NCBI GenBank assembly: GCA_933228895.1
Contig: OW121856.1
Location: 23,887,805 to 23,951,804, forward strand
From: Platycnemis pennipes
Lineage: Eukaryota; Arthropoda; Insecta; Odonata; Platycnemididae
DNA: 64,000 nucleotides
Direction of reading: 5' to 3'
Positions 1-13,336 of this stretch are shown here, piece after piece. A model generated the notes under the pieces. The model was not told the origin of the DNA. It did no database searches and saw nothing but the letters and a program-made list of their open reading frames with translations. The position numbers were made by a program, and so were the translations under genes. Positions within the stretch are counted from its first letter, which is position 1. Each line of letters begins with the position of its first letter.

Positions 1-3000
1 GTATTAAACTCACAACCCATTTAAACGATTTCCAGTATTTATTCAGACCAAGTAATTATAATTGCTCTCTGAAAAAAGTAATTTTACATTTACACTATAG
101 ACACTTTGGGCAAGTTTATTTAGAATTCGAATTTCAGCTCTAAAATATTTGTGAAAGTTTCAGGGACCCAATTAACATGTAAATTGCTGAAATTCTTTAA
201 TAGCATACTAATTCATATCCGATTTTCAATGCCTATATTTGATAATGTGGTAGAAATAATTAATGATGAGTATGATGAGGAGGGATCAATGGAGGTAATT
301 TATTAATAAGGGAAGAGTCTTTTGTAACATGAGATATTGAAGGATTAGTAGTATGAGAATGTTTGGTAACAGAGAAAAATACTGGAAAAGAAAAGGTAAA
401 ATTACAGTGTGAGCAAATTTGGAAATTTCACCTATATATAAGCAGAAAAACAGTAGCAAAGAAGCATTTGGGATAAAGGGATGCAAGAAAGAGAAAAAAA
501 TGCTTAATATAAGTGCATTGTAAACTAAAAATATTTGGAACTGTGTTTTAAGGAATCTTTCAGCTATTGCCATAGAATTAGTTTCTACTTGATTGTTTCG
601 CCATATTTTTCCCCCAAAGCGTAACTAGATATTTGAGCAGAGACGCCCTCGTAGGATATGAATCAATGCCCAAAGAGAATCTCGAACCAAAATACCCACC
701 AGAAGTTCGGGAAAATGTACGGGGCAAGGGGAAGTTTTGCCTGGCGATCTCACGCAGCAGCCCGAATTCAACTTACTTGAACTTCAGTTTGGGTGAGCTG
801 CTGCCCCTGAAGGAAGTACACTAGGTTGTTGTTTACGAATTTGCATAGCCTCCACTATTCCCGGAGACAAGTCGTATATCCATCCTCTTTTGTGAGTTTG
901 TATCCAGGAAAAATAGGATAGAATCTGTCACCAGAGATAGGAGGATAATGGAATACTTCGCTCAGGGCTAAGGCAGCTTGTTATTGTGTGAAATACATGG
1001 TAAACACGATTAAAGAAGATTAAATTTGGAATAGAAGACTAAGAATAATTATTGTGTTTTCACCTCGACGTGACGTTTTGTTTGCTTAATAGAGGAAAAA
1101 TTAAACGTGTTATATAAAACTGCTGTGAAGAGCAAAATAAATTTTTCGGTAATTTGGTCATATTAGTTGAGAGCAATAATTTTTACTAAAGGTAAGTCCT
1201 CTTTTTTCATCAACTCTATAATAAACTGAGTTATTAAGACTTTTTTGTTTATTTAGCCGATTATTTTTCCCCTATTCATAAATAATCAATGAGCAATGAC
1301 TGACATCAAGATACTTGAGCAGAGAAACTTTTACTTCAACAAAGGATACAAATAAGTTGGAATAGTATATAAAATCCGAAGATTCTCGCGAAATTGAATG
1401 GAACTTGTACATACATAAGTAATATACGTGTAGTTTTCCATAAAATAAAAGTTTTTACTTCGATCCGGGTTTCAATGCTGGTACATCATTGCCAGCTGTC
1501 GGTATTCCACCTTCTCCCCAAGGTGGAATATGTTGTCAAAGTAAAATGTAGGGATAATAATTTTTTTCCATAAAAGACCACTACCATTTTCATTTACGTT
1601 AATTCATCGAAAGTAGCAGAATTAAGAAGATCGACGAAGAATCATGGAATCATGTTAGGTTATATAAACAAGGAAATGCAAAAGTATGATTATATTTGAT
1701 CAAGGAAGTAGATCTATCATCATTGAATAATTTTCAGCAAGAAATGGAATTATCCATGCAAAATTTAATAATAGTCTTTGACTATGAAGCCATTTTCTTG
1801 CTAAAAAAATTCTAAAAGCCCCTGACTTATTCTGATCATGTATTTTAACGATTGAAAATAGAAAGCTAAAGTTTACCTTCCCATTACATTGGACAAACAG
1901 TGATATACCTTGAGAACAAGTAAAGAATGTATTCTAATAAATTCTAAATAAATTCTAGTTAATATGTATTCTAGTATAAAAAGTGACAAAAATAAGCACA
2001 GAGCGCTTCGGGATCTAACAATACCAACCACATTAACTGAGTGAGAAAGAACTTTGAACTTTTTGCAAACTTTTTGAGAGACCCAAATAAAGACACAATC
2101 AATTTTGTAATTTAAGACTTTTTACTCCGATAATATTTTTTATTTGATGAATAGAGATGGTAAAGTTTCTTTTAGCAAATTCTTTGGGAAAAGCCTACCC
2201 TTAAAGTTCAGAGAGGAGAGCCTTTGTTATCGGAGATATACCATCGTTTAGAGCCTTCAAAAACTTTCATTTATTCTTGTGCCGGGTCCTTTTACACCCA
2301 GCGAGGTAGAGAGATAAACAAAACATTTGGATTCCATCCATCCGAAAAGAAGCCTTCAATTCAGTAGTTTCCCATTATAAGGTGATCAAATGGAAACAGA
2401 TTAAATTGTTATTCTATACTATTCCAATATAAATTTCCAACCGCAGTTCAATCATAGAGACAAAATTTTATCGGCTCGTATTGTAAAGTTCTTATTGTTT
2501 AATAACAAGAAACACCTGAGTGAAATTACATAAACTAAATGGATAAGTAAGACTGCAGCATCCTACAGAGCTCACTCTAGTAATGTTGCTGGAGTTGTGA
2601 GATAATGATTAATTTGGTACACTAAATGAAAAGTGAAATTCCACTACAATCATTTTAAATTCTGTAATGTAGGGCTACATAAATATTCCGTTGTTTGATA
2701 GTTTTATAGTTTTTGCACCATTGATTAAAATATTTGGAGGAATCGAGTATTAATACATGCGAATTAATGCTCAGGATCTCACATTAATGCGGTTTTATAA
2801 CACCAACTAGTACATGCATAATACTGAAAAAAGCATCATTCCTAACTAGGTTGCAATAGCTTGGACATCATAATTCCACGTCTCCAATCATGAACCTGAA
2901 CTGAAATTTAAGCTACCTTAAATAATTATAAATTGTTATCCTTTTGAAATAAATTTAATTTAATTGTTCTACAACTGACCACAGATGTGACCTGATAAAA

Positions 3001-3048
3001 GGAATCAACCAACTGTGAAGAGGTTTTTAGTTTTAAAAGGCTAGTATC
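1..3048. other. AT-rich stretch without recognisable genes
   Basis: I see only short open frames with low-complexity, compositionally random translations and no family motif. The one structure that stands out is a perfect short hairpin near 1.5 kb, listed separately. No transposon ends or tRNA-like boxes were recognised here. Confidence 0.6.
1504..1529. other. perfect 10-bp hairpin
   Basis: ATTCCACCTT and its exact reverse complement are separated by the 6-base loop CTCCCC. It could fold as a short stem-loop in DNA or RNA. No U-tract or coding region lies beside it, so there is no reason to call it a terminator or a histone stem-loop. Confidence 0.5.
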
Positions 3049-3170
3049 ATGCATAAAAATGATGTATTTATATGGAGTGAAATAGTTTCAGGCGTCACTT
3101 TAAGGAAGTACATTTCCGGATTTAAAATATTTGCCATATTTTTCCACGCAATTTTATTAATTTCACTATT

Positions 3171-3234
3171 TAGGTTTCAACGCATAGTGTCACCTTCAAA
3201 GGGTAACGATGATGACGCTATGCGTCAAAACCTA
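3171..3234. repeat. 22-bp inverted repeat (imperfect palindrome)
   Basis: The arms at 3171-3192 and 3213-3234 pair over 22 bp with three mismatches, around a 20-base loop. The core of each arm is ACGCATAG. It may be a remnant of a foldback or MITE-like element, but no target-site duplication was recognised. A 107-codon open frame runs through it and is not supported as a gene. Confidence 0.5.
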
Positions 3235-5204
3235 GGTACTCAAGAATATAGATTTGCATGTGAAAATATAGTAAGTTATATCATTTCATTTGTATGGAAG
3301 TTTTACTATTTATTGCTGTGGTTATTGCACATTTATTTCATTGTAATTAAAACGAATAACATTTTCTTATGAGGGTGATGGTAAGATTTATTTAGTGGAG
3401 TCATATCATATCAATCATACCTTCATGAAAACTGTTATTACCGTATGATTCACTGAGGTAGGTATCACTAAGTAGAACGATAACCATGTTCATTTAGAAT
3501 GTGGTAGTATTTACGGCATCCGTGTTTACTATTAAAAAGACAAAAACACGTAATGATCTCATGAATTAAAATAATATTTTCCTGGAAGAATATTTTTTAA
3601 ATGTCATGCATATCATAAAAAGTATTTATTGAGCAACGAATACTTCACGCTTCGTAAGTTTTCAATTGCTAATTAAATGAGCAATTTCTGGGTATCTAAA
3701 CTCTATCGCCCGATTTCAATGTGTACAATTCAGTGATACTCATTTAATTCAGTGTTTCAAAAACAAATCAGACTATTCCTTGCTCCCATTAGTATATCTG
3801 CAAGCAATCAAAACAAATATTTTGTTGAACATCGCTCTATATCAAACCATGATATGATTATTGAAACTGTGTTTAACAGTGGTAATGATATTCTGTTGCC
3901 TCTTTGTCGAACTACTTCCGGTCTTTATAAGTTGAAAACATTTCTAGGGCCAACGGAATCTATTCCATTAGGCTCCACCCCTTTTTGTTTCAGAAGCCAA
4001 TCTATTGGGGGAAAGCCTGTTTGAATTCGACAGGGACGAAGCTTGGAAGAAGTTTCAAAAACTCAACGAGGAAAAAACTTTGTTGGCAAAAAACATAAAC
4101 AAGTTCTCTAGGCCATTTCCTTTAGTTGGAAGAACTAACTTAATACGCTCAACGGAAGCCCATGACTGCGGAATTGGCAGAGGGAATCGTGCATTGATTG
4201 ATAATGCTTTAATTTGTAAGGATTGGGAAGTTCACCACTACATAAATTCAGCCGGCAGATTGATTTCTAGCTCGGCGAAGTTTTCATACCTATTTTGATC
4301 CCGATTGAATTTTACAAATATAAGAGGATTGGGAGTTATCGGGGATGACTTGAATAAAAGGAGTGTTTTTATGGTTCTTGCAATTTTCTCTCAGTTATCC
4401 TATTCATTTTCTTTCAAACTGTATATCGGCAAGGACGGCCAAGTTAGAGGGGCCCGGGTTGGTGCGGTACATTTATAAGTAGCCTTTCATCTAGACGGCA
4501 CATGTTTTGTATCTTGGCAGAGTTTGATGCCTGAAGCAGAAAACATGCCTTTACGTCAATGTTCTGAGGATATATTTGAGTTCTGTTCCTCGTCCTCCTG
4601 AGGGAACTTTAAAAATTACACCCCATGAAAATAGTTCTTATAGTTGTGTCTTTGTGAGCACAGATTACAACCTTTCTCCATTTCAGAAGAATTCCAGAAT
4701 AAATTATAAATAAACCAGCTAAAGCAAGTGGTTGAAATATCATCAACTGCTTTGAAAACGAGAATAACAGAGCCATGGTGTAAGTATTGTGCTTATTGCG
4801 ATAATATTCTTAGAATATAAGGAAAACTACGCCAAAGAAACATAATATTGTAAGAAAAACTCGACATGAAATTCCTATCAGCATTACCACTGCAGATTTT
4901 GTATTTAGAATGATAGTAATTTTTTTATATGGTGAATAAAAATGTCATGGCACGACGATTCTCCACATGTTTTCGAACATTGCTGAGAGGAATTCTTTTA
5001 GGAATTTTTCAAAATTTTGGCGGAATATGTTTCTGAGCATGAAGAGCACGTCAACCTCTATGATAAGAAGGCAGTAAGGGCATTAATTTAATGATCAATG
5101 GCAAAATGAGCATAGTGTACTAAAATAAGTTTACTTGCCGATAATATATAAATGAAGCCGAGGGAATGTATAAATTTGATCCTTGATGACACTAGAAAGA
5201 TGTA
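3235..5204. other. unassigned stretch with two overlapping open frames
   Basis: Two + strand open frames, 3752-4024 and 4005-4298, overlap by 20 bases in different phases. They have a somewhat less AT-biased composition than their surroundings. Their products (90 and 97 residues) contain no motif I recognise. They could be a frameshifted relic of a transposon or gene exon, or chance frames. Nothing else was recognised in the stretch. Confidence 0.35.
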
Positions 5205-5209
5205 TAGAA

Positions 5210-5294
5210 GCCCTTCCATTCCTATCCTTATACCTTTCCTCCCGGTCTGAAGCGCCTATTAGTGCGGAAACAGACTTGAAAACACCCGTGATAA
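5210..5294 (-). repeat. dispersed repeat 'family C', single copy
   Basis: The reverse complement of this segment is nearly identical over about 80 bases to 49662-49745 and similar to 49543-49617. The shared core includes GCACTAATAGG and GACCGGGAGGAA. High similarity between copies 44 kb apart points to a young dispersed repeat, probably part of a SINE or MITE. A related, more diverged version is joined to a tRNA-derived SINE at 54163-54462. Confidence 0.6.
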
Positions 5295-5299
5295 ACTAG

Positions 5300-6690
5300 A
5301 TCCATCACCCTTCGCTAATAACCAAATAACTTCAAGTACCAACTAAAACCGGAAACTAAATGCCACAGCATATAACCAGGTCATTACGTTTGGTGAAGGT
5401 GTAGCTCACGAAGTGTTAGCCTTGTTCAAGGACAGCTCTCGGATTGGTATGAGGAATCTGCGGTGAATAACCACACGTTTTTATACTCTCCACTACCAAG
5501 CCGACAGGTTCAAAGTGCCGATATGCTCAGAGGCTGCTTCCTCCCGGAACAGGAATGAGGGGTGTTTTGATTATTTGATAGTGAAATTTTGCGTATGATA
5601 ATGTTTTTATCAGAGAAATGTATACGGAACATGCAGGAAATACCACTCAGAATTGACCTCAAACATATTTCAATTTAAATTAATTTTCTTAAATCCGTGA
5701 AGAATAAAGATTTTTTAAATTTATAAACTCTTTACTAATTTTAATAATAGAAAACTGATCCAATGGCGATCATAAATATTTGTACGCCTCAATTTAACAA
5801 CTACCTCAATTAATACAGGCAACTATGATAATTTACTGAATGTAGATTTGACACGAATTCTGTGAAAAATAATTCTTAAATTTTCCATTTACGAAATAAC
5901 TCCTTCATGATCTATTTGTTAAACACTAATTCAGTTTACACGGCCAATCCTTTTAATCAACAAACATAACTGAATTACAATCTCTATTTGGATGACCAAC
6001 ACGCTGTATAAGGAGAATGGTTTTCAGAAAAATGACACCTGGCCTTTTATTTTGGCCAACCGCAGATGTTTTGATACAATGGTGATATGATACGATACAC
6101 GGCTCATTAATCTTGTGTTTTTATTCAAGTAAATCAGTTCTGTTCCAGCCGGTGTACTAGCTACTGTTAAAGTAATTCTCCAAACCCCACTTAGAATCAG
6201 TCTAGCAATAAAGATTGGTGCAAGAATGTGATATTTACGCATATGCTTTAATGCAGCATTGCAAATTAGCTAATGTGGAACGAAGCATATAAATAAAAAT
6301 ATTGATATGCAAAATGCGATGGAATGATGCTTTATTATATATATTATGTATCAATTGTGACCAATGCTATCGGAAATATAAGTAAGGTAAGTTGCGTCAT
6401 TTAGACCTTTTTCTTTGTTACGTACTTCGGGATAATTTCAGTTTAGAGAAAATCAATGAAATTAATTCTAATTTGTCACAGGCATGATTGTTAATATTCA
6501 TTTCTTGTATCCCAAATAGTAAAATATTAGATTGCTGGCAATGGTGAATGGGTTTGAATCCCGGTAGAGGTCCTTGAATATATAAACAATCCTACGTGGG
6601 ATCATTTAGGCTTGTCCAGATCCATACTTATTGCATACCACACCCTTGGTCTGAAACAGAGAAAAGGTAGAGAGAGAGAGTCTACCCCTA
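5300..6690. other. AT-rich stretch; one isolated B-box-like site
   Basis: No gene or repeat was recognised, apart from a B-box-like GGGTTTGAATCCC near 6550-6563 that could be the relic of a tRNA-derived SINE. Its A box is not convincing. Confidence 0.4.
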
Positions 6691-6915
6691 TTTCATGATG
6701 ACTAAATATCATAGGCCAACGGGCTTAGTAATAGTTAGTGATCTCAACGCTCACCTACGAGACGAACCTTTCAAATGAGCAAAGTTTTGTGTCCAATAGT
6801 AATACTTATTTACCCTACCAGCTATCAAACTTCAATGAATTCTGTCGTGTAGAACCCTTGAAAACATAGATCATCTAATATGTACATCAAATAACAAAGG
6901 CTACTCAACTACTAA
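6690..6915 (+). pseudogene. possible LINE endonuclease-domain relic
   Basis: The frame beginning at 6722 reads GLVIVSDLNAHLRDEPF before a stop. This resembles the GDLNAH active-site segment of exonuclease/endonuclease/phosphatase domains in LINE elements, with the usual G replaced by S. About 100 bases further on, FNEFCRVEPLKT resembles the next conserved stretch of such domains. Stops interrupt both parts and no reverse transcriptase could be followed downstream. It is at best an old fragment; chance resemblance is possible because the match is short. Confidence 0.3.
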
Positions 6916-8089
6916 TGAAGTGGGAACAATTATCTCATTATTTACTTAATGACTCCTGAAATGCAAAGAATAATGCCGCACCATACTTTACTTACTTCAG
7001 ATAGTCAGTTAAGAAATGTAAATCTTTACCTATGTACAAGTAATATGTAGTTCTTTAAGACTGAAGCAAGCTTGATTTATGTGAATTATAGAGATACTCA
7101 AAGTAATAACGAATAAAATGCTTAGTATTTTATATATGAGTATAGCCTAAAGTAATATTGAAAATGAGGATAGAAGGGAATACTTTGAAATCATCGATAA
7201 AATTACTCAAAGAATGAATGTCCATATCACATTATGGTGTGAGATATTTGCTAGAAGCAGAAAAGGTACAGGTGATGCTGTTGGTCATAAATGCGCCTAG
7301 CTCACTAACTCAAGTGTGCTTCCAGCAAAGGGTTATATTTTGATGGCATTCGTTATTCCTTGTCATTCATTCCGTAATACAACGTAGAATGCTTTTATAA
7401 GAATGCGACGTGCGAACCGAGGTCGTCAACATATCTTTTGCTAATACATGCAGAAACTGGCTGCGCTGAATCTAATTAAGTTCCTTGTAGAGAAATTTTT
7501 TATTTGATATTATAGAGAAAGTAGTGCATATTTTCAAAAGTAGTTGATATTTTCAAATGATGATTCTATGGTTTTATCGCGATCGCGATCAATCATTTCT
7601 ACCAATTTCATGAAAACTTTCAAACAAACCATTGGATAGCACTTACTCTCTGGTTCATCAGCCTGCATGCTGTAGGTTCATTTCACTAAAGATATTTTTG
7701 TAATCACCCAAGAGGGCAACGTCTACACAAAAGGGCATGATATCCCGCTTCTTGTACTAATTCATGAGTAGAGCGAACCAAAATCAGTTTCAACCAATAA
7801 AGAACCCTGGACCTAACATAAAACATTTTACGTGTCTGATCTGGATCTGGATCCTAACGCATAACTATTTAATTTCCTCAGGAGTGGCAAAAGAACATTT
7901 CCCGTTATTTAAATCCCACCAACATCAATCCAATTATAATTAGCAGCTCATATAAGATTTCAAATGCCCTCTCTCAACCGAATCATGTTGAGCTCCATTC
8001 AATGCCCATTGGTCGTTTAATGGAATTAATTTCTCACGAACCGAAAGGGGTCCCTTCTCAAAACATTTTGAATGTGAGTCGGCGAAAAT
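6916..8089. other. AT-rich stretch without recognisable genes
   Basis: Nothing identifiable was seen. A short self-complementary TCGCGATCGCGA lies near 7578-7589. Confidence 0.5.
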
Positions 8090-8570
8090 CGAGTTAAATG
8101 TACAAACCTCCTCCACGGGTACGTCCGTTCGCAGAGGTGCAAAAATAGAGGTCGGGGGGCGGGGGGTGTAGTGGGGGTATGAGAGGGTTAGGGAGGGATG
8201 GGAAGAGAGGTCGGTGCAAACAAGATCCTATTAATGGGCCCACCGAATGGTGGCGCCGTAATAGGAGATGCGGGTGTCCGAGGAAATTGAGTTTGCAGAG
8301 TTGCCACCTCCTCAGCTTCCACGACGGAACCGCCGCGCACCAAAACTCTTTGAACGCTGGAAACTTGATCGTCTTTCCCTTCATTAACGTCTGACCGTTG
8401 GCCCCACCTGTCATCCGTATTCGAGAATCGGGTAATGCCTAGCCATTGCGCATCTCTACTAGCTCCATGTGGACTTGGCCCTAGCTCACTTCCGCTCCGG
8501 TTGGTTCTAGAGCAGAGGGAAACTGGAAAGAGTATTGAGCAATATGAGATACTTTTTTGAAGCAAGTTCA
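8090..8570. other. GC- and CpG-rich patch
   Basis: Base composition changes sharply from AT-rich flanks to a block with many CpG dinucleotides and G-runs. Open frames occur on both strands only because stop codons are rare in such sequence; their products are low-complexity Pro/Ser/Arg-rich and mutually overlapping. It could be a promoter-type CpG island, a conserved noncoding exon or part of an unrecognised repeat. No TATA box, initiator or splice structure could be tied to it. Confidence 0.45.
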
Positions 8571-10241
8571 GGTAAGAGCGAATTTATATATATATATTGT
8601 TTGAAAGAAGGTCTGTGGGCAAAAGAAGTATTTCCCCCGTTCTCCGAGTAACATTCGGCTTGGTTTCAGAATTCTGCGAGAGAAAATTGGATTACGGTTC
8701 TAGGATGAGGAAATTCAAGAAAAAGTGTGATACAAATGTATCTAACTTCGGAGGGTAAAAAGAGATAAATAAATTCATAACTAAATAACTATCAATATTG
8801 AATAGAAATCTATCAGTGGCATTCAAAATGTTTGACAACAAAATTATGATTAAATGAAAAAAATCGTTCGTGTGTATGTAGCTTATAATTGCTATAGTAT
8901 TTGTATGAGAATAGCATTGGGTATGAATTTTGCCATGGCAGCTTAGAAAACTTAGTGATGAATGTGAATTGGATTCACCATGAGCTCGATTCCTAAGAAG
9001 CGGAAATAACGCATGTACAATGATTGGGATTGCTACTCTTATAAATAATTATTGTGAAATCCCAGATTTCAGCGTACGGATATTGATGGTGTTGGATCAT
9101 AATTAATAATGCATATGCCTAAATAACTACCACCTTTAACTAAAAGTTTTAAAGATTTTAGGCAAGTACGCATGAGCTTGGCGGAAGTTGATACATGCAT
9201 ACCGTTGCTTAGCCAGAATTTTTGTCACAGTTGGACACAATGGTGGCACCATCATTCAAAGAGACTGTCAGAGAGCGCAGTAAAAGAAAGCGACGCATCG
9301 CCTGCCTACAGGGCTCTCGGCAATCATAGGGTAGCGGAAGTTCATTCTGTATCTAACTACTAACTTGAATATAATAGTGGCCTTACAGAAATTCAGGGCA
9401 TGAATTGATATTACTGGAAGAGCTTTTCACATATTGTTATTAACAGTATTTACATGGCGCTTGAATTTCACTTAAACTCCGAGAGTGAGCATCGGCAGTT
9501 GATGCAGTTATCAATGAATTTTAGCATTTTTAAATTAAAATGAACGCGATCTGAGGGTGTTTTGAAATCTTCAAATTTGAAAATGCCCTGAAAATTATTA
9601 ATCATCGTGTCAAATGTGCATTTATAAAAGAATATGCTCAATTAGGCAAATTCACCCTATATTGTAAGCAAAGGAACGAAATGTGAACTGATTTCACCAA
9701 TTCGGATTTCACCCAACAGGTATCTATAGAATGCATTTCTTCCAAAATATTTTTAAAAATACGTAGTGTTATATTATATTTTTAAAGACACATAGGTACT
9801 TATATCCTCTTAGATTTATTTGTTAACCCCCCCCCCCCTCCCGCAATGTTAGTTTCAGCTACGCATTCTTATTGTGATCAAATATTTGAATGGTACTTAT
9901 CCGGTTTCATGAATTTTATGAGATTATGACGAAAGACAATTACCTCAGTAATTGTTTAATAAGTTGATATGCCGTATACAGCTACAAAATAGACTGGGCG
10001 GCCATTGGTTTTCATAATGGCATTAATCCCCTATGTTCTCCATGATAAAAATTAACATACGTGAGTTCAGAAATAGTTTTTGTACCAGTAGAGAAATTTA
10101 TGATGGATGCAGGTGAGACTTCACAGAATTTCTGAGCGCTAAGTACTGCGGGGAAAGATAGGACTTAGGTAAGTGAAGCAAAACATGTTGCTTCAACTGG
10201 ATGGTTTCCAAAGTTTACAAGAGTGTACAAGTAACTAACTT
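8571..10241. other. AT-rich stretch; 12-base C run
   Basis: No gene was recognised. A homopolymer of 12 C lies at 9827-9838 and a short (TA)n tract near 8586-8600. Confidence 0.5.
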
Positions 10242-10353
10242 CTAGTCTACTAGTTTTTGGAGTCATTCTATTGTTAATATGATCAAGATTAGTGATCATT
10301 CCAAAAATCAGTAACTCTCAACTATCTGCATGAAAAACCCAGGAATTTATCTT
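10242..10353 (+). repeat. direct repeat copy 1
   Basis: It starts CTAGTCTACTAG and matches 10588-10719 along its length with scattered substitutions. The second copy carries about 20 extra bases. The two copies start 346 bp apart. They may be two copies of a dispersed repeat or an old local duplication. Confidence 0.6.
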
Positions 10354-10587
10354 AAATCATGTGTCCTTGAATGAAGGCTCAACACCCAGTCTTCAATTAA
10401 ATTTATAGAATCATACAATCCTGAATATAGAAAAGGTATCTTGCAAAGTAATTATACTGGTATGTGCTGTTTTAGAAAATGATTCGATCATAAATAACAA
10501 GGAATGGTCTATACCATACTAATGTAAAACATTTTGACTCCTAGCCCATGCAAATTTTCACGCCCTTAGAAGCGTTATCACGCCGGA

Positions 10588-10719
10588 CTAGTCTACTAGT
10601 TTTCGGAGTCATTCTATTGTTTCTATGATCAACATTGGTGAAAATCCGGAATTCTCAATCCGGAATCCAAAAATCAGGAATTCTCAACTCTCTGCATGAA
10701 AAACTCAGTAGGTTATCTT
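10588..10719 (+). repeat. direct repeat copy 2 with a 20-base internal gain
   Basis: It matches 10242-10353. The additional internal segment contains AATCCGGAAT twice in short succession, suggesting replication slippage inside this copy. Confidence 0.6.
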
Positions 10720-12150
10720 GGAGCTTGGAGTTCCTTTCATGAACCAAAATGCGAGCAGAATGTTTGAATAATCTATTTGCATCCAACACCACGTGCACAT
10801 TAGAGTTCATGTGGCCAGATTTAGCATCGTGTGTCTGTAAACAATACGTAAACCTAACTTTAACTGTTTACTCACCCATTTTTTTCAAAGCAGATCATTT
10901 GTGGCTTTGATATCAATGGCGCAGCACGTAGCACCAGGAAACCTGTAAAGAGATATAGAGATGTTAAAATGCCCTGTGTTTCGAACCACTATAAATTGAA
11001 TATGGTAAGGAACACCAAATATATATATCAGAAACTCAAAATTTTAACTACATTTCGTACCTATAATGAATGCAAAAAAATGTTTAACTTTTTTATAAAA
11101 GGTCACAGGCACACATAAGAAAGAAAATTTCATTTAATTTTCTGCTCAGAATCATTATAATTTTTGCATAGCCGCAGTTAACACGAGATAAATTTATATT
11201 TTAAAACGTTTTTTCAACAATATATAATGGTAATATATTTCTTCCACTGCTCTATTCCCCAGCAAAATATATTATTGCAAAACTTTTTCAGTAGTAAATG
11301 CATCAAAGCCAATGACGACACATTTCGCATCTTAGAATATTGATAATGTTTCTAGTCTTATGAATAATACGAAAAAGTAGCGATAACAAAAATATCTGAC
11401 CTATGATAAACGCATTTTTTACACATATGGATAGAATGACTTGTATTTGAAATGAGTTAAAAGTTTATGTTCAAACCCCTTATTGCACTACGACTATAAC
11501 TTCGTGGAAGGTGACAGTAACTTCCAATGACTAATGAAACAACACTAGCGGTAGCTGGATACTGCAATATAATAGTAATGCATGTAATTTTAGCTATAGG
11601 GTCAGAAGCAAGATGTTGTCTATTCTGCATGTTATCGCAATAAATTGGTCGCTTACTTCAGTAAACAAAGCAGAGTGTGAAATATAATTTACATAAGGTC
11701 AACGTCATCTAACTATATTTCCTGCCTACGTCTGGTGAAATTTACATGTTTAAAATATTTTTCCCTCGATTGATCATGGATCATAAGGATAAAGAAATTT
11801 TAAATACATTTTTACGGGATAGATACAACAGTGATTTATGCAGACTAATGGAATTAGATAAGTACATAATAATGAAACAAACAGAGATAAAACTGGGATG
11901 TTCTATATTTTTTAGGATTAAAGAATCATTAGTATATGGAGTAGTAACATGTGTATGACATCTGAGTAGTGCTTGCGTGCTGGATGAAATGTAAAACTTG
12001 TAATCGATTCCCGCAAAATATTCATAGCCATATTGCCTTAGGTAGGGAGCAAAAGTAAACCAGACAGTACGTAGTGGGTGGTTGATTAAAACTCACCCCT
12101 TACCCAATTACCTCAAAGTGACTTACATAAGAGTCAGTTGTTATAATAAG
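10720..12150. other. AT-rich stretch without recognisable genes
   Basis: Only short open frames with no motif are present, for example 11746-11958 on the + strand. No transposon ends were recognised. Confidence 0.5.
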
Positions 12151-12212
12151 ATGACTGGTAAGAGCACTAGGCTTTTTACCATATGTCCAGGGTTCAAATC
12201 CTGGAGAGGAAT
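12150..12212 (+). repeat. tRNA-like sequence (SINE head or tRNA pseudogene)
   Basis: A D-arm-like TGGTAAGAGCAC is followed at normal tRNA spacing by CCAGGGTTCAAATCCTGG, an intact T-stem and loop with a consensus RNA polymerase III B box. I cannot draw a full cloverleaf with a paired acceptor stem, so a functional tRNA is unlikely. A tRNA-derived SINE head is the better reading. Confidence 0.5.
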
Positions 12213-13336
12213 TAATACATGTCCATATAAACACGAATTCGATGATAGCAAACCAGCCTCAAAGCTGTGATCTTCGTACCATATTTTTCTCGGAAATAAA
12301 ACACATTTTCCTGTTCCCTGGTACTTGAATTTCATAGTGCCGTAGTATTCAAAAATATCTGTATTAAATATTACCCTCCTACCAGACCAATCTTTGTGCT
12401 GAAAACCGCTAGATAAAACGTTCAAAACGTGCCTCCACAGCCGCCATCACACGTATTGTAACACAGCTCTTTGAGAATGGAAGGCAAAATTGAATCCTGC
12501 ATAGAAAATCAGCTGCTCAACTAGGAATTTGGAAAGCCAAGATAGCAATTAGCGAGGGTGACCTGGAGAATAATAGACAAGAAATAATGAAATGAGCAGA
12601 CCGCTGTACAATGCAAAATGAGTCGGAAATCTCATAATTCTGTTGCAATGAATTCACAGCTCCATTAGAATCTGCGGCGAGTATTTTTGGTTATTCAATC
12701 GCAGTTGTAAGACAGATCATAGCAGTAGAGACTTTGGAGTGGTCTATTCTACTGTTTTTAATCAAAACTTTTCTCTTATGTCTCCACGAAGCTTGAATCT
12801 TTGATGAATTTCAGTCTTACGTACACACGAAAAAAATTTTTTGGCGGCATAATTTGTAAAATACTGGTTCATTTAACCTAAAGTTTCATGAGATACTCAT
12901 TTTTGCCAGGTTAATATATTTAAATTAATAATTTTTGCACTTTCATTCAAGATTTGTTTTAGTTTGATGGTTAGTAGTCACGTGAATGGATCGAAGGCAT
13001 AACTGCTTTCCTTCGATTTATCTTTTTAACAATTTTCTTTTTTCTTCAACGCTTCGCATTAATTTCAATACAGTAAGTCAGCATTTTCCGAAGAGGTATT
13101 TCTAAAACCTCTTGGAAATAAATTCTGATTTCAGGATTCTTCCAAAAGAGGCGAAATATGCTGCTTACCATCATCCTCGTAGTCCCTTTCTTTATTTTTA
13201 CATGGTCATTCGAGCTTTGAATGCGCATGTAGCAAGAGTACTACCCCGATGCTCCGTAAAGTGTAGATTTTTCCCGGCGATGCGGTCTTACTTCGGAATA
13301 ATTAGTTTAATTTTTCAAGACTTATCACAAAATAGC

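Noticed and set aside
1504..1529. Transcription terminator or histone-type stem-loop
   Set aside because: The hairpin has no U-tract or purine-rich downstream element and no upstream coding region.
12150..12212. Functional tRNA gene
   Set aside because: The T-arm is good but I could not build a full cloverleaf with a paired acceptor stem; a SINE head or pseudogene fits better. The same applies to the tRNA-like sites at 13.3, 30.2 and 50.7 kb.
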